DNA of 64,000 bases. Source: Sulfurovum sp. UBA7648. GTDB lineage: Bacteria; Campylobacterota; Campylobacteria; Campylobacterales; Sulfurovaceae. The stretch is taken from the NCBI GenBank assembly GCA_002483605.1, contig DLIG01000019.1, positions 101,669-165,668 on the forward strand. Reading direction: 5' to 3'. Of this stretch, positions 1 to 8,955 are shown one piece after another; the stretch's first letter is position 1, and every line of letters starts with the position of its first letter. The translations under genes and the position numbers were made by a program. The notes below the pieces were generated by a model. The model searched no databases. It saw only the letters and a list, made by a program, of their open reading frames with translations, and was not told the DNA's origin.

Positions 1-1322
1 TCGGCGGTAGCAAGATCAAAAAAGATGATATTTATTACAACACATCAAGAGGAAGCAATCCTGACTTTGCATTTGGTTTATCAATAGCCGTTGATCTTTT
101 TGAGAAATATGATATTTTGGATTTTTATGAAGGCACACTGAACCATGAGCCGAGCAGGGATGATAAGATCGTTTTGGTAGACATTAAAGAGTTGCATGCG
201 ATCATCGGCCAAGAGATCGAAAAAACAATAATTACAAATGTGCTCCAAAGATTAGGATTTAGAGTGGTAAATGTTGGAGATGATGCTATTGCTGCTACTG
301 TACCGGTATTCAGACCTGATATTTCCAATATTCAAGATATTGCTGAAGAGATTGTGCGTGTCATAGGAATAGATCAAATTGAATCAAAACCGCTATCTTT
401 TCAAGAGTGTTACCATTCTGATAGTGCTATAGCAGTATACAGAGCTAAAAAAACAATCAGAAACCGTGCAGTCTCTGCAGGATTTTTTGAGAGCATCAGT
501 TATGTTTTCTCAGATAGTACTCTATTGGAACAATATGGTTTTGAAACCACAGATAGCAATAGTGCATTACTTAACCCTATCGTTCAGGAGATGAATTCGT
601 TGCGTTCAACTCTTCTTGTTAATTTGTTGCTTTCTGCAAAGAGAAATATCAATTACACGAAAAAATTAATCCCATTATTTGAAATAGGTATGGTTTTTGA
701 TGCAAAAAGAGATGAGAAAGAAAAAATAGCATTTGTTTGGAGCGGACAAGGTGAGCTTGAATCTGTGATAAATCATGGCAAACCGTCTATGATGAATATG
801 CCTCTATTTTTACAAAAACTTGGATTTGTTTTAGGTGATTTCGGACTTCAAGAGTGTGATCAGTCAAACAAGCTCATTCATCCATACCAATCTGCTAATA
901 TTTTGATCAACGGGAATGTTTGCGGATATGTCAGTAAACTGCATCCGGTAGCTCAAGAAGAGCTGGGATTGTATGATACTTTTATTGCAGAATTGGATTT
1001 TCAAGCTTTGATGCCAAGACATATTTTGGCAAATCCGATCTCCAACTATCAGGGTGTCTATAAGGACTTGAGCGTTCTTATTTCAAAAGAAATTGCATAT
1101 TCGCAAGTAAAGAGTGCCATTGATGCATTATCTTTGCCAATATTACGCAGTGTTTATCCTGTGGACATATACGAAGATGAATCATTTGGCAATAACGTTA
1201 GTTTGACGATCAGATTATTTCTCCAATCACAAGATAATACATTAGACGATGACGTAATAGAAAATGCCACCGGCAGTGTTCTCTCGACACTCGGAGCCAA
1301 TTTTGGAGCTGCATTGAGATGA
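1..1322 (+). CDS. pheT: Phenylalanine--tRNA ligase beta subunit, C-terminal part (5' end outside window)
   Basis: The reading frame is open from base 3 with no start in the window, so this is the last ~439 residues of a protein that is usually ~780 long. It charges tRNA-Phe in the cytoplasm as an alpha2-beta2 enzyme with PheS. The fragment contains a B5-type segment (LGFRV, then VPVFRPDI and AEEIVRVIG), the catalytic-like core (LNPI..EMNSLRSTLL), and a C-terminal ferredoxin-fold anticodon-binding domain beginning near YQGVYKDLSVLI. A TTG at 117 is only an internal codon, because the homologous sequence continues upstream of it. Its TGA overlaps the aroA ATG (ATGA), implying translational coupling. 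Confidence 0.95.
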   Translation, partial: GGSKIKKDDIYYNTSRGSNPDFAFGLSIAVDLFEKYDILDFYEGTLNHEPSRDDKIVLVDIKELHAIIGQEIEKTIITNVLQRLGFRVVNVGDDAIAATVPVFRPDISNIQDIAEEIVRVIGIDQIESKPLSFQECYHSDSAIAVYRAKKTIRNRAVSAGFFESISYVFSDSTLLEQYGFETTDSNSALLNPIVQEMNSLRSTLLVNLLLSAKRNINYTKKLIPLFEIGMVFDAKRDEKEKIAFVWSGQGELESVINHGKPSMMNMPLFLQKLGFVLGDFGLQECDQSNKLIHPYQSANILINGNVCGYVSKLHPVAQEELGLYDTFIAELDFQALMPRHILANPISNYQGVYKDLSVLISKEIAYSQVKSAIDALSLPILRSVYPVDIYEDESFGNNVSLTIRLFLQSQDNTLDDDVIENATGSVLSTLGANFGAALR

Positions 1323-2605
1323 AAAAAGTAAATATTGCTTCTATTGTCGGCGGTTTTGATATTGTATGTGACGATATAGCATCTGATAAGTCAATATCAC
1401 ATAGATGTGCCATGTTTTCGCTGCTTAGTGATAAACCTTCTACGATAAGAAATTATTTACAAGCAGAAGATACGCTTAATTCTCTCAAAATTGCATCAAT
1501 GTTAGGTGCAAATGTCATTCAAAATGAAAACAATATAACCATAATCCCGCCATCAGAGCTAAAAGAAGCAGATGATGTTCTTGATTGCGGCAATGCGGGT
1601 ACGGGTATGCGTCTTTATTGCGGTTTGCTCGCAGGGGTGGACGGTGCATTCGTACTTACCGGAGATAAATACCTTCGCTCTCGTCCAATGAAAAGGGTTG
1701 TCGAGCCTTTGCGCAGTATCGGAGCAAAGATCGATGGAAGAAAAAACGGAAATCTCGCTCCTCTATTCATAAGGGGCGGTCAGCTAAAGGCCTTTAGATA
1801 TCATTCTTCTATTGATTCAGCTCAAGTAAAATCTGCATTGATCCTAGCAGCACTTAAAGCAGATGATGTAAGCTATTACAAAGAAAATCTTTTAAGCAGG
1901 GATCATACAGAGAGAATGCTTCGCGGTATGGGCGCAAAGATCGATACAAATAATGATGGCTGGATAGAAATTAATCCTCTAAATATTCCATTGGATCCGC
2001 TTGATATAACAGTTCCAAGCGATCCGTCAAGCGGTTTTTTCTTTGCAGTGGCTGCTGCTATTATTCCAAATGCAAAAGTGCATTTAAAAAATATAACATT
2101 AAATCCTACAAGAATAGAAGCTTACAAAGTTCTTGAGAGAATGGGAGCTGATGTTGAATATATTCTAAAAGAAGATATTTATGAGCCTATAGGCGATATT
2201 AAAATATCGTATAATGGTAAATTAAAAGCTGCTAGCGTAGATAAAAACATAGCCTGGCTCATAGATGAGCTGCCGGCTCTCTCAATAGCGATGGCATTAG
2301 CCGAAGGTAAAAGCAAAGTGAGTGATGCCAAAGAACTTCGTGCAAAAGAGAGTGATCGAATAAGCTCAGTGCTAAATGGGCTCAATGCTTGCGGCGCGGA
2401 ATGCATAGAGTTTGAAGATGGATATGAAATTATAGGCGGCGCTTTAAAACAAGCTGCTATCAATAGTTATGGTGATCATCGGATAGCTATGAGTTTTGCT
2501 ATAGCAGGACTTGTATGCGGCATGGATATAGAAGATGTCGAATGTATAGATACATCATTTCCAAACTTTTTTGATATCCTGAAAACTATTACCAAGGTTT
2601 CTTAA
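1319..2605 (+). CDS. aroA: 3-phosphoshikimate 1-carboxyvinyltransferase (EPSP synthase)
   Basis: Sixth step of the shikimate pathway: joins PEP to shikimate-3-phosphate in the cytoplasm. At 428 residues it has the normal family length. Visible motifs are SDKSISHR near the N-terminus (substrate-binding Lys/Ser/Arg), DCGNAGTGMRL (the PEP/glyphosate-site loop), RSRPMKRVVEPL, ELRAKESDRI and GDHRIAMSFAIAG near the C-terminus. It starts inside the pheT stop (ATGA) and its own stop overlaps the ispH ATG (TAATG), so the three genes read as one tightly coupled operon. Confidence 0.96.
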   Translation: MKKVNIASIVGGFDIVCDDIASDKSISHRCAMFSLLSDKPSTIRNYLQAEDTLNSLKIASMLGANVIQNENNITIIPPSELKEADDVLDCGNAGTGMRLYCGLLAGVDGAFVLTGDKYLRSRPMKRVVEPLRSIGAKIDGRKNGNLAPLFIRGGQLKAFRYHSSIDSAQVKSALILAALKADDVSYYKENLLSRDHTERMLRGMGAKIDTNNDGWIEINPLNIPLDPLDITVPSDPSSGFFFAVAAAIIPNAKVHLKNITLNPTRIEAYKVLERMGADVEYILKEDIYEPIGDIKISYNGKLKAASVDKNIAWLIDELPALSIAMALAEGKSKVSDAKELRAKESDRISSVLNGLNACGAECIEFEDGYEIIGGALKQAAINSYGDHRIAMSFAIAGLVCGMDIEDVECIDTSFPNFFDILKTITKVS

Positions 2606-3444
2606 TGGAAATAGAGTTAGCATCTTCGTACGGGTTTTGCTTTGGAGTTAAAAGGGCTATCAAAATAGCAGAAGAGCATCCAAACAGCAAAACATACGGT
2701 CCGCTCATTCATAATAAAGATGAGATAGATAGACTCAAAACAGGATACAATATCGGACTAGCAGAGCAATTAAGCGATATTGCACCCAAAGAATCTGTAG
2801 TTATAAGAACGCACGGTATCCCAAAGCATGAACTCCAAAGCTTAAAAGAACAAAACAATATCATTATCGATGCAACGTGCCCTTATGTGACAACGCCTCA
2901 GCAAATAGTACAAAAAATGAGTCTTGAAGGATATGATATTGTTATTTTTGGAGATATCAGCCATCCTGAGATAAAAGGCGTTATGAGCTATGGGGTGGAT
3001 TCTTCTAGGGTATTTGTGGTATCAAACGAGCAAGAAGCATCTATACTTCCACTGAGAAGCAAGATAGCCGTTGTTGCTCAGACCACTAGAAAACCGGAAG
3101 ATTTTACCAAAGTTGTAAATTCTTTGATGTTTACATGCAAAGAGGTAAGAGTTTTCAACACCATATGTAATGCAACATTTGAAAATCAAGATGCTGCAGC
3201 TTCATTGGCAAAAAGAGCAGATGTGATGATAGTAATAGGCGGCAAGCACTCTTCAAACACAAAGCAGCTTCATTCAATATGCAAATCTTATTGTGAAGAT
3301 AGCTATTTGATAGAAAATTCATCAGAATTAAACCTTAAGTGGTTTAATAAAAAAATGCTGTGCGGCATTTCAGCCGGTGCTTCTACGCCCGATTGGGTTG
3401 TTCATGAAGTAATTGATGCTATAAAAAAAATCACTATAAATTAG
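2605..3444 (+). CDS. ispH: 4-hydroxy-3-methylbut-2-enyl diphosphate reductase
   Basis: Last step of the MEP isoprenoid pathway: a [4Fe-4S] enzyme that makes IPP and DMAPP from HMBPP. The family's three cluster cysteines are seen in GFCFGVKRA (N-terminal), DATCPYV (middle) and NTICNAT (C-terminal part). THG in IRTHGIP and the late SAGASTPDW motif are also present. At 279 residues it is typical of the short bacterial form without extra domains. It begins on the aroA stop codon (TAATG). rpsA follows after 65 bp that contain a likely promoter. Confidence 0.95.
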   Translation: MEIELASSYGFCFGVKRAIKIAEEHPNSKTYGPLIHNKDEIDRLKTGYNIGLAEQLSDIAPKESVVIRTHGIPKHELQSLKEQNNIIIDATCPYVTTPQQIVQKMSLEGYDIVIFGDISHPEIKGVMSYGVDSSRVFVVSNEQEASILPLRSKIAVVAQTTRKPEDFTKVVNSLMFTCKEVRVFNTICNATFENQDAAASLAKRADVMIVIGGKHSSNTKQLHSICKSYCEDSYLIENSSELNLKWFNKKMLCGISAGASTPDWVVHEVIDAIKKITIN

Positions 3445-3470
3445 CATTAAGTATTTTAAAATATTTATTG

Positions 3471-3476
3471 TATAAT
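3471..3476 (+). promoter_or_regulatory. Likely promoter -10 box for rpsA
   Basis: TATAAT lies 34 bp before the rpsA ATG, preceded by a T-rich stretch, in the short ispH-rpsA gap. No -35 is evident, as is usual in Campylobacterota. It would let rpsA be transcribed apart from the pheT-aroA-ispH operon. Confidence 0.55.
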
Positions 3477-3509
3477 ATCGTCACATTAGGCAAATAATAA
3501 GGAAACGGT

Positions 3510-5174
3510 ATGAAGTTCGAAGATATCGAAATAGAAGATGTAGATTTTGGAGCAATGCTCGAAGAATCTTTCAAAAGAGAAGAATCAAGTAATGATTTGA
3601 TAGAAGGTAAAATTGTTAAAATCAATGAAGGCGATAATCAAGCATTAATTGATATTGGACGAAAAAAAGAGGCAGTTATCTCTTTGGATCAATTGAGAAA
3701 TAGTGATGGTACTCTTGCATTTAGCGAGGGAGACAATATAGATGTCATTATAACCGGTGCAAGAGGTGAACGACCTATCGTTTCATATGAATTGGCAAAA
3801 AAACGAGCAGCATTAAATGCATTTATCGAAAGCTATGACGATACACAAGAGTATCTTATAGAAGGAACAATAACCAAAAAAAATAAAGGCGGATATGTAA
3901 TAGAATGTGACGGGCTTGAGTTTTTCATGCCAAGAACATTGTCATATCTTAACCAAAAAAATGACACAGTCGGCAAAAAAATAAAAGCTATCATTACTAA
4001 GGTTGATAAAGATAAAGGTTCTGTCGTAGTATCTAGAAAAGAACTTATTGACAGAGAAGGCAATAAGATAGATGAAATAGCCAACAAACTTCTTGAGGAT
4101 AAAATAATCGTAGAAGGTACTGTAAAAATGATTACAAGCTACGGTATCTTTGTAGATGTTGGCGGCGTGGATGGACTTGTCCATTATTCACATATTTCTC
4201 ATAAAGGCCCAGTGAACCCTTCTAAATATTATAAAGAAGGCGACAAGGTAAACGTAATTGCACTCGAGTATGATAAAAAGAAAAAACATCTTTCTCTTTC
4301 AATTAAAAATGCTCACAATGATCCATGGAAAGAGATCGGCAACATCATCTCTGTAGGCGATACTGCAACAGCAACTATTAGCAATATAGAAGCTTATGGT
4401 GCTTTTGTTGATCTAGGAGAAGATCTAGAAGCTTTCTTGCATGTTTCTGAAATCTCATGGGATAAAAACGTAAAACATCCTAGCGATTATCTTACGATCG
4501 GTGATCAGATCAAAGTAGAAGTGATCGAAATCGATAGAGAGAAAAAAAGACTCAGAGTAAGTTTGAAAAATTTAGTTGATAAACCTATCGATACATTTGC
4601 AACATCTCATAAAGTTGGTGATATTGTAAAAGGCACTGTAACATCCGTAACTGATTTTGGTGCATTTGTAAAAATTGGAGCAATAGAAGGATTGTTGCAT
4701 AATCAAGAAATTTCTTGGGATAAATCTATCAATGCAAAAAATGCATTTCATGTCGGTGACGAGATAGAAGTCAAGATTATCAATATCGACACCAAAACAA
4801 GTAAAATTTCATTAAGCAAAAAAGCTATGGAAGATTCGCCGCTTAAAAAATTTGCATTAGAGCATAAAGTAGGCGATGTTGTAACCGGTACTGTTAAGGA
4901 TAAAAAAGATTTTGGTGTATTTATCGCATTGGGCGATAAAGTAGATGCTCTTATCCGCACTGAAGATCTTGCTCCATTAAATATCGAAGAGATAGAAAAA
5001 GGACAAGAGATTCAAGGAGTGATTGTATTGCTTGATCAAGCTAACGATAAAATTCGCGTATCAGTTAGAAGACTTGAGCGTCAACAAGAAAAAGATGCTG
5101 TAGCAAAAGTAAACAGCAAACAAGATGATAGTATGACTCTCGGCGACGTTCTAAAAGACCAGCTAAAAAAATAG
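3510..5174 (+). CDS. rpsA: 30S ribosomal protein S1
   Basis: RNA-binding ribosomal protein that delivers mRNA to the 30S subunit. The 554 residues contain six S1-type OB-fold repeats after a short acidic N-terminus (EDIEIEDVDFGAML). The clearest are the later ones, with the recurring pattern G-x-V-x-x-x-x-x-(Y/F)-G-(A/I)-F-V-x-(L/V/I)-G (for example SYGIFVDVGG, AYGAFVDLGE, DFGAFVKIG, DFGVFIALGD). HISHKG and HVSEISWD mark the ends of individual repeats. It lies directly downstream of ispH, and AAGGA is placed before the ATG. The length and repeat number match the usual S1. Confidence 0.96.
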   Translation: MKFEDIEIEDVDFGAMLEESFKREESSNDLIEGKIVKINEGDNQALIDIGRKKEAVISLDQLRNSDGTLAFSEGDNIDVIITGARGERPIVSYELAKKRAALNAFIESYDDTQEYLIEGTITKKNKGGYVIECDGLEFFMPRTLSYLNQKNDTVGKKIKAIITKVDKDKGSVVVSRKELIDREGNKIDEIANKLLEDKIIVEGTVKMITSYGIFVDVGGVDGLVHYSHISHKGPVNPSKYYKEGDKVNVIALEYDKKKKHLSLSIKNAHNDPWKEIGNIISVGDTATATISNIEAYGAFVDLGEDLEAFLHVSEISWDKNVKHPSDYLTIGDQIKVEVIEIDREKKRLRVSLKNLVDKPIDTFATSHKVGDIVKGTVTSVTDFGAFVKIGAIEGLLHNQEISWDKSINAKNAFHVGDEIEVKIINIDTKTSKISLSKKAMEDSPLKKFALEHKVGDVVTGTVKDKKDFGVFIALGDKVDALIRTEDLAPLNIEEIEKGQEIQGVIVLLDQANDKIRVSVRRLERQQEKDAVAKVNSKQDDSMTLGDVLKDQLKK

Positions 5175-5184
5175 AGGTTAAGAG

Positions 5185-6774
5185 ATGTCAAAAAAAACTA
5201 TTGTAGTGTGCGATCATATTCATGAAAATGGTCTAAAACTTTTATTTCAAGATCCTGATATCATGATGATCAATGCATCTGATGAGCCAAAAGATAAACT
5301 TATAAATGAGATTTTGCCACTTGCCGATGTTGCTATTACTCGTAGTTCCACTGATGTTGATGAAGCATTATTGATTAAAGCTACAAAACTTACAGCAGTT
5401 GTAAGAGCCGGAGTCGGTGTCGATAATGTTGATATCGATGGATGCAGCAAACGCGGAATTGTCGTTATGAACGTTCCGACTGCTAATACGATCGCTGCAG
5501 TTGAGCTTACAATGACTCATATGCTTTCTTGTGTTCGCCAATTTCCTTATGCACATAATAATCTTAAAAATGATCGTGTTTGGAGACGACAAGACTGGTA
5601 TGGTACGGAACTAAAAGATAAAAAGCTAGGTATTATTGGTTTTGGTAATATCGGTTCTCGTGTCGGTGTGAGAGCCAAAGCTTTTGAGATGGATGTTATA
5701 GCATACGATCCATATATAGATTCATCAAAAGCAACCAATGTTGATATAGCATATACTACTAATTTTGATGATATTTTAGCATGTGATATCATAACGATCC
5801 ACACTCCAAAGACCGAAGAGACCATAGGCATGATCGGTAAAAAAGAGATTGCAAAAATGAAAGACGGTGTCATCCTGATCAATTGCGCCAGAGGCGGATT
5901 GTATGAAGAAGAAGCACTGCTCGAAGGTTTAAAATCAGGCAAAATTGCAATGGCAGGAATCGATGTCTTTGACAAAGAGCCGGCTACCAATCATCCTTTA
6001 TTGGATTTGAATAATGTTACCGTTACTCCTCATTTGGGTGCAAATACACTTGAATCACAAGAAAATATAGCGATCCAAGCTGCTGAAAATGCGATTTTGG
6101 CCGTCAAGGGTATTGCTTATCCGAATGCACTAAATTTGCCTATAAAAGAAAACGAATTACCTGATTTTGTGAAACCATATTTGGAACTGACACAAAAAAT
6201 GGGACATTTGAGTGCTCAGATAACCAAAAGTGCCGTTAAATCAATCAAAGTTATAGCTGAAGGCGATATTGCACCTTTTGTTGATTCACTTGGCACTTTT
6301 GCAACTGTTGGCGTATTGACTGAATCATTAGCTGACCAGATCAACTATGTAAATGCTGAATTTGTTGCCAAAGACAGAGGAATTGAAATAGTCAAAGAGA
6401 CAAAGCCTAACACTAGCGGATTTACAAATAAAATAAGTCTAAAACTTACTACAAAAAACGGTACGCTTCGCTTGGCAGGGACTGTTTATGACGGTAAAGT
6501 ACAAAGAATTATCGAAGTAGATGATTATACATTGGATTTTGGGCCAAAAGGAGTAATGATCTTTTTTAGAAATACTGATACTCCGGGCGTCATCGGTGAT
6601 GTTGGCCGCATTATTGCACAACATGATCTTAATATTTCTGATTTTAGGCTTGGAAGAGACAACAAACAGCAAGCTCTTGCTGTAGTTCGTGTTGATGGAG
6701 CAGTGAGCAAAGATCTGCTCGAAGAGTTATCTCAACTTAAAGCGTGTATTAGCGTAGCATCTGCAACTTTATAG
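5185..6774 (+). CDS. serA: D-3-phosphoglycerate dehydrogenase
   Basis: Commits 3-phosphoglycerate to serine synthesis with NAD. The 529-residue long form has a substrate/NAD domain with the Rossmann motif GFGNIGSRVG (~residue 152), the catalytic region INCARGGLYEEEAL, and HPLLDLNNVTVTPHLGANT with the catalytic His. An intervening ASB-like domain follows, then a C-terminal ACT domain (MIFFRNTDTPGVIGDVGRII) that usually mediates serine feedback. It starts 10 bp after rpsA with TAAGAG as ribosome-binding site, so it is probably cotranscribed with rpsA. Its pathway partner serB is at 33.8 kb. Confidence 0.95.
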   Translation: MSKKTIVVCDHIHENGLKLLFQDPDIMMINASDEPKDKLINEILPLADVAITRSSTDVDEALLIKATKLTAVVRAGVGVDNVDIDGCSKRGIVVMNVPTANTIAAVELTMTHMLSCVRQFPYAHNNLKNDRVWRRQDWYGTELKDKKLGIIGFGNIGSRVGVRAKAFEMDVIAYDPYIDSSKATNVDIAYTTNFDDILACDIITIHTPKTEETIGMIGKKEIAKMKDGVILINCARGGLYEEEALLEGLKSGKIAMAGIDVFDKEPATNHPLLDLNNVTVTPHLGANTLESQENIAIQAAENAILAVKGIAYPNALNLPIKENELPDFVKPYLELTQKMGHLSAQITKSAVKSIKVIAEGDIAPFVDSLGTFATVGVLTESLADQINYVNAEFVAKDRGIEIVKETKPNTSGFTNKISLKLTTKNGTLRLAGTVYDGKVQRIIEVDDYTLDFGPKGVMIFFRNTDTPGVIGDVGRIIAQHDLNISDFRLGRDNKQQALAVVRVDGAVSKDLLEELSQLKACISVASATL

Positions 6775-6818
6775 CCATCAAATATATATTATAACCTCTT
6801 TTTATTAGTAAAATTGGT

Positions 6819-6824
6819 TATAAT
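6819..6824 (+). promoter_or_regulatory. Likely promoter -10 box for the RND efflux operon
   Basis: TATAAT in an AT-rich gap, 46 bp before the ATG of the outer-membrane channel gene. A TTGG lies just upstream but there is no separate -35. Confidence 0.5.
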
Positions 6825-6869
6825 ATTTCTATCATTTTTTTAACTAAATTTTATATCTAAGGAGCAAAC

Positions 6870-8228
6870 ATGAAGATGAGAATATATCTCATACTCATGT
6901 GCGTTACTTTTCCGCTTTTTGGAAGTGTAACAAATCTTGAGCTTAAAGAAGCATTAGCTATGCTTGAAGAAAAAAATCTCGAAATCAAAATAGCACAATT
7001 TGACGAACAGATGAAATTATTGGAATCCAAATTGCCATTAGCTACACGCCTTGGTAAACTGGATGCCACGCTTAGTGCCGTAAGGTCAAACGATGCCGGA
7101 AATGTTTTTGGGTTTGCGCTGCAAAGCAGAGAAGCAAGATTAGCCGATTTTGGTTTTAATGATGACGCAAGAACTGCGTTCATGGTCGGTGATTATGATT
7201 ATGCGCCACCCGGCCTTAACTATCCAAATGCAAGAAACCACTACTCTACCAAATTTACTTATTCTCTCCCGCTATTTACCGGCGGAAAGATCACACATTA
7301 TAGCCGTATAGCACACGATATGTATGAAATGAGCAAAATAGACAAAGAAAAGGTCGTGGCTCGAAAGGTATATGAAACTAAAAAAACTTTTTATGATATA
7401 ACCCTTGTAGAAAATTACATAACAAATCTATCAAAAATAACAAAAAATATTTCCAGACTCGAAGGCATTGTAAAAGAGATGGTAAAAGAAGGCTATGCAA
7501 TCGGAACCGATCTTCTTGAAGTGCAGGCACATAAAGCCGAAGCTGAGAGTTTGCTTATCCAAGCAAAGCTGAATCGTGAACTTGCATATCAATATCTCTC
7601 TTTTTTATTGAATGAAGAAGTTGAATCAATTAAGAATATAGATGAAATGGCTCCCTTGAATATGCCATCAAAAGAAGAGATCGAAAATGATAGTTTTGAT
7701 ATACAAAAAGCGCTTTTGGGCCTGCAAATTACCGATAATGCCGTTTGGGTACAAAAAGCTTCATTTTTGCCGATGATCGGAGGATTTGCAGAATATGGCA
7801 GTGCAGATAATATGATCTTTAATGATTTTGATGATAAAGATTTTTATACTGTTGGAGTGCAGGCTACTTGGAATATATTTAACGGGTTTTCTGATAAGAT
7901 AAATTTGGAAAAAGCAAAATTAGAACATCTAAAGACCATGGCACAAGTAGAGCTAGCAAAAAGCGGAACAGAGCTAAAGGCTAAGCAGTTGCAAACAGAA
8001 GCATTAAGTGCATTTGAAATGGTAAGAAGTGATGAAAAAAGATTGGCTTATGCTTCAAAAGTGTATGAGAATTATTTGGCCAAATATAAAGAGGGCATGA
8101 TTTCTATAGGGGATGTTTTAATAAAACAATCAAAAGAGCTTGAAGTGCTTTTGAAATTGTTAACTACCAAAAATACATACAATGCTAAAGTATTTGAACT
8201 AGATAGTTTAACCAAAAAAGGAGAATAA
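6870..8228 (+). CDS. TolC-family outer membrane channel of an RND efflux system
   Basis: Outer-membrane/periplasmic tunnel protein of a tripartite efflux pump. A signal peptide is visible (MKMRIYLILMCVTFPLFGS). The rest has the two long helical-hairpin repeats of the OEP family: LELKEALAMLEEKNLEI, later GTDLLEVQAHKAEAE, and a second-half copy ending in YKEGMISIGDVLIKQ. The barrel-like strand WNIFNGF is typical. Length 452 is normal. AAGGAG stands 6 bp before the ATG. It is the first gene of a four-gene operon with an adaptor (2 bp downstream) and two pump halves. Substrate cannot be told from sequence. Confidence 0.88.
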   Translation: MKMRIYLILMCVTFPLFGSVTNLELKEALAMLEEKNLEIKIAQFDEQMKLLESKLPLATRLGKLDATLSAVRSNDAGNVFGFALQSREARLADFGFNDDARTAFMVGDYDYAPPGLNYPNARNHYSTKFTYSLPLFTGGKITHYSRIAHDMYEMSKIDKEKVVARKVYETKKTFYDITLVENYITNLSKITKNISRLEGIVKEMVKEGYAIGTDLLEVQAHKAEAESLLIQAKLNRELAYQYLSFLLNEEVESIKNIDEMAPLNMPSKEEIENDSFDIQKALLGLQITDNAVWVQKASFLPMIGGFAEYGSADNMIFNDFDDKDFYTVGVQATWNIFNGFSDKINLEKAKLEHLKTMAQVELAKSGTELKAKQLQTEALSAFEMVRSDEKRLAYASKVYENYLAKYKEGMISIGDVLIKQSKELEVLLKLLTTKNTYNAKVFELDSLTKKGE

Positions 8229-8230
8229 TA

Positions 8231-8944
8231 ATGAAGATAAAATTAGCAATTATATTTTTAATAACATCGATATACAGTTTTGGAGCCGAACTGAGCTTGA
8301 GCGGCACCGTGATATCAGACAATCAAAAAATGCTTGCAAGCCGTAATATGGGTTATGTTAAAAGGATGTTGGTATCAGAAGGGGACTTTGTCAAAAAAGG
8401 TCAACTCCTTTACTCTATCGATCCAACGGAAACCGGTGCAGCTGAGCAAATGAATAGAAATCAATTAAATAATATACTTACGAATTTGGCAAGACACGAA
8501 AGATTGTATGCAAAGGGTATGGTTTCAAGATATGATCTTGAAAATTTAAGACTTGCTGCAAAAAATCAAAAAGAGATGCTTAGAATTTCAGAAGGACAAG
8601 ATGACTATCTAAACGTTAGAGCGCCAAATGACGGAATTGTCATAGCCAAGAAGATCAATCAAGGTGAAATGATAGCCCCGGGTATGCCTACGGTTATATT
8701 GACAGATCTAAGCAAACTTAGAATTGTAGTGGAAGTCAGCGAAAGCAGTTTGCATCAGATCAAGATCGGCAAAATGGTCAAAGTAGAGATACCGTCGGTA
8801 GGATTAAAGACAACAGGAAGCATTAGCTCCATTATCCCGTCATCAAATCCAATGACCCATAAATTTACTATCAAAATCAAATTTAACAAAGGCGATGCAC
8901 AGATCTATCCTGGAATGTATGCCAAAGTTATTATTCCTGTGTAA
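8231..8944 (+). CDS. RND efflux periplasmic adaptor (membrane fusion protein), short form
   Basis: Links the inner-membrane pump to the outer-membrane channel. A signal peptide (IFLITSIYSFGA) is followed by a lipoyl-like half (MGYVKRMLVSEGDFVKKGQLLY), a brief alpha-hairpin (residues ~75-125), the second lipoyl half (VRAPNDGIVIAKKINQGE), and a beta-barrel segment ending at YPGMYAKVIIPV. At 237 residues it is clearly shorter than typical adaptors (350-400): the hairpin is small and the C-terminal membrane-proximal domain is missing. An AAGGAG site precedes the ATG. It sits 2 bp after the channel gene. Confidence 0.85.
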   Translation: MKIKLAIIFLITSIYSFGAELSLSGTVISDNQKMLASRNMGYVKRMLVSEGDFVKKGQLLYSIDPTETGAAEQMNRNQLNNILTNLARHERLYAKGMVSRYDLENLRLAAKNQKEMLRISEGQDDYLNVRAPNDGIVIAKKINQGEMIAPGMPTVILTDLSKLRIVVEVSESSLHQIKIGKMVKVEIPSVGLKTTGSISSIIPSSNPMTHKFTIKIKFNKGDAQIYPGMYAKVIIPV

Positions 8945-8955
8945 GAGTGGTTACA

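Noticed and set aside
117..1322. Complete gene starting at TTG 117
   Set aside because: The same frame is open to the window edge and the upstream residues continue the PheT sequence, so the gene is truncated by the window.
5547..5990. 147-residue minus-strand frame within serA
   Set aside because: Fully inside a well-conserved gene with no recognisable domain or start signal.
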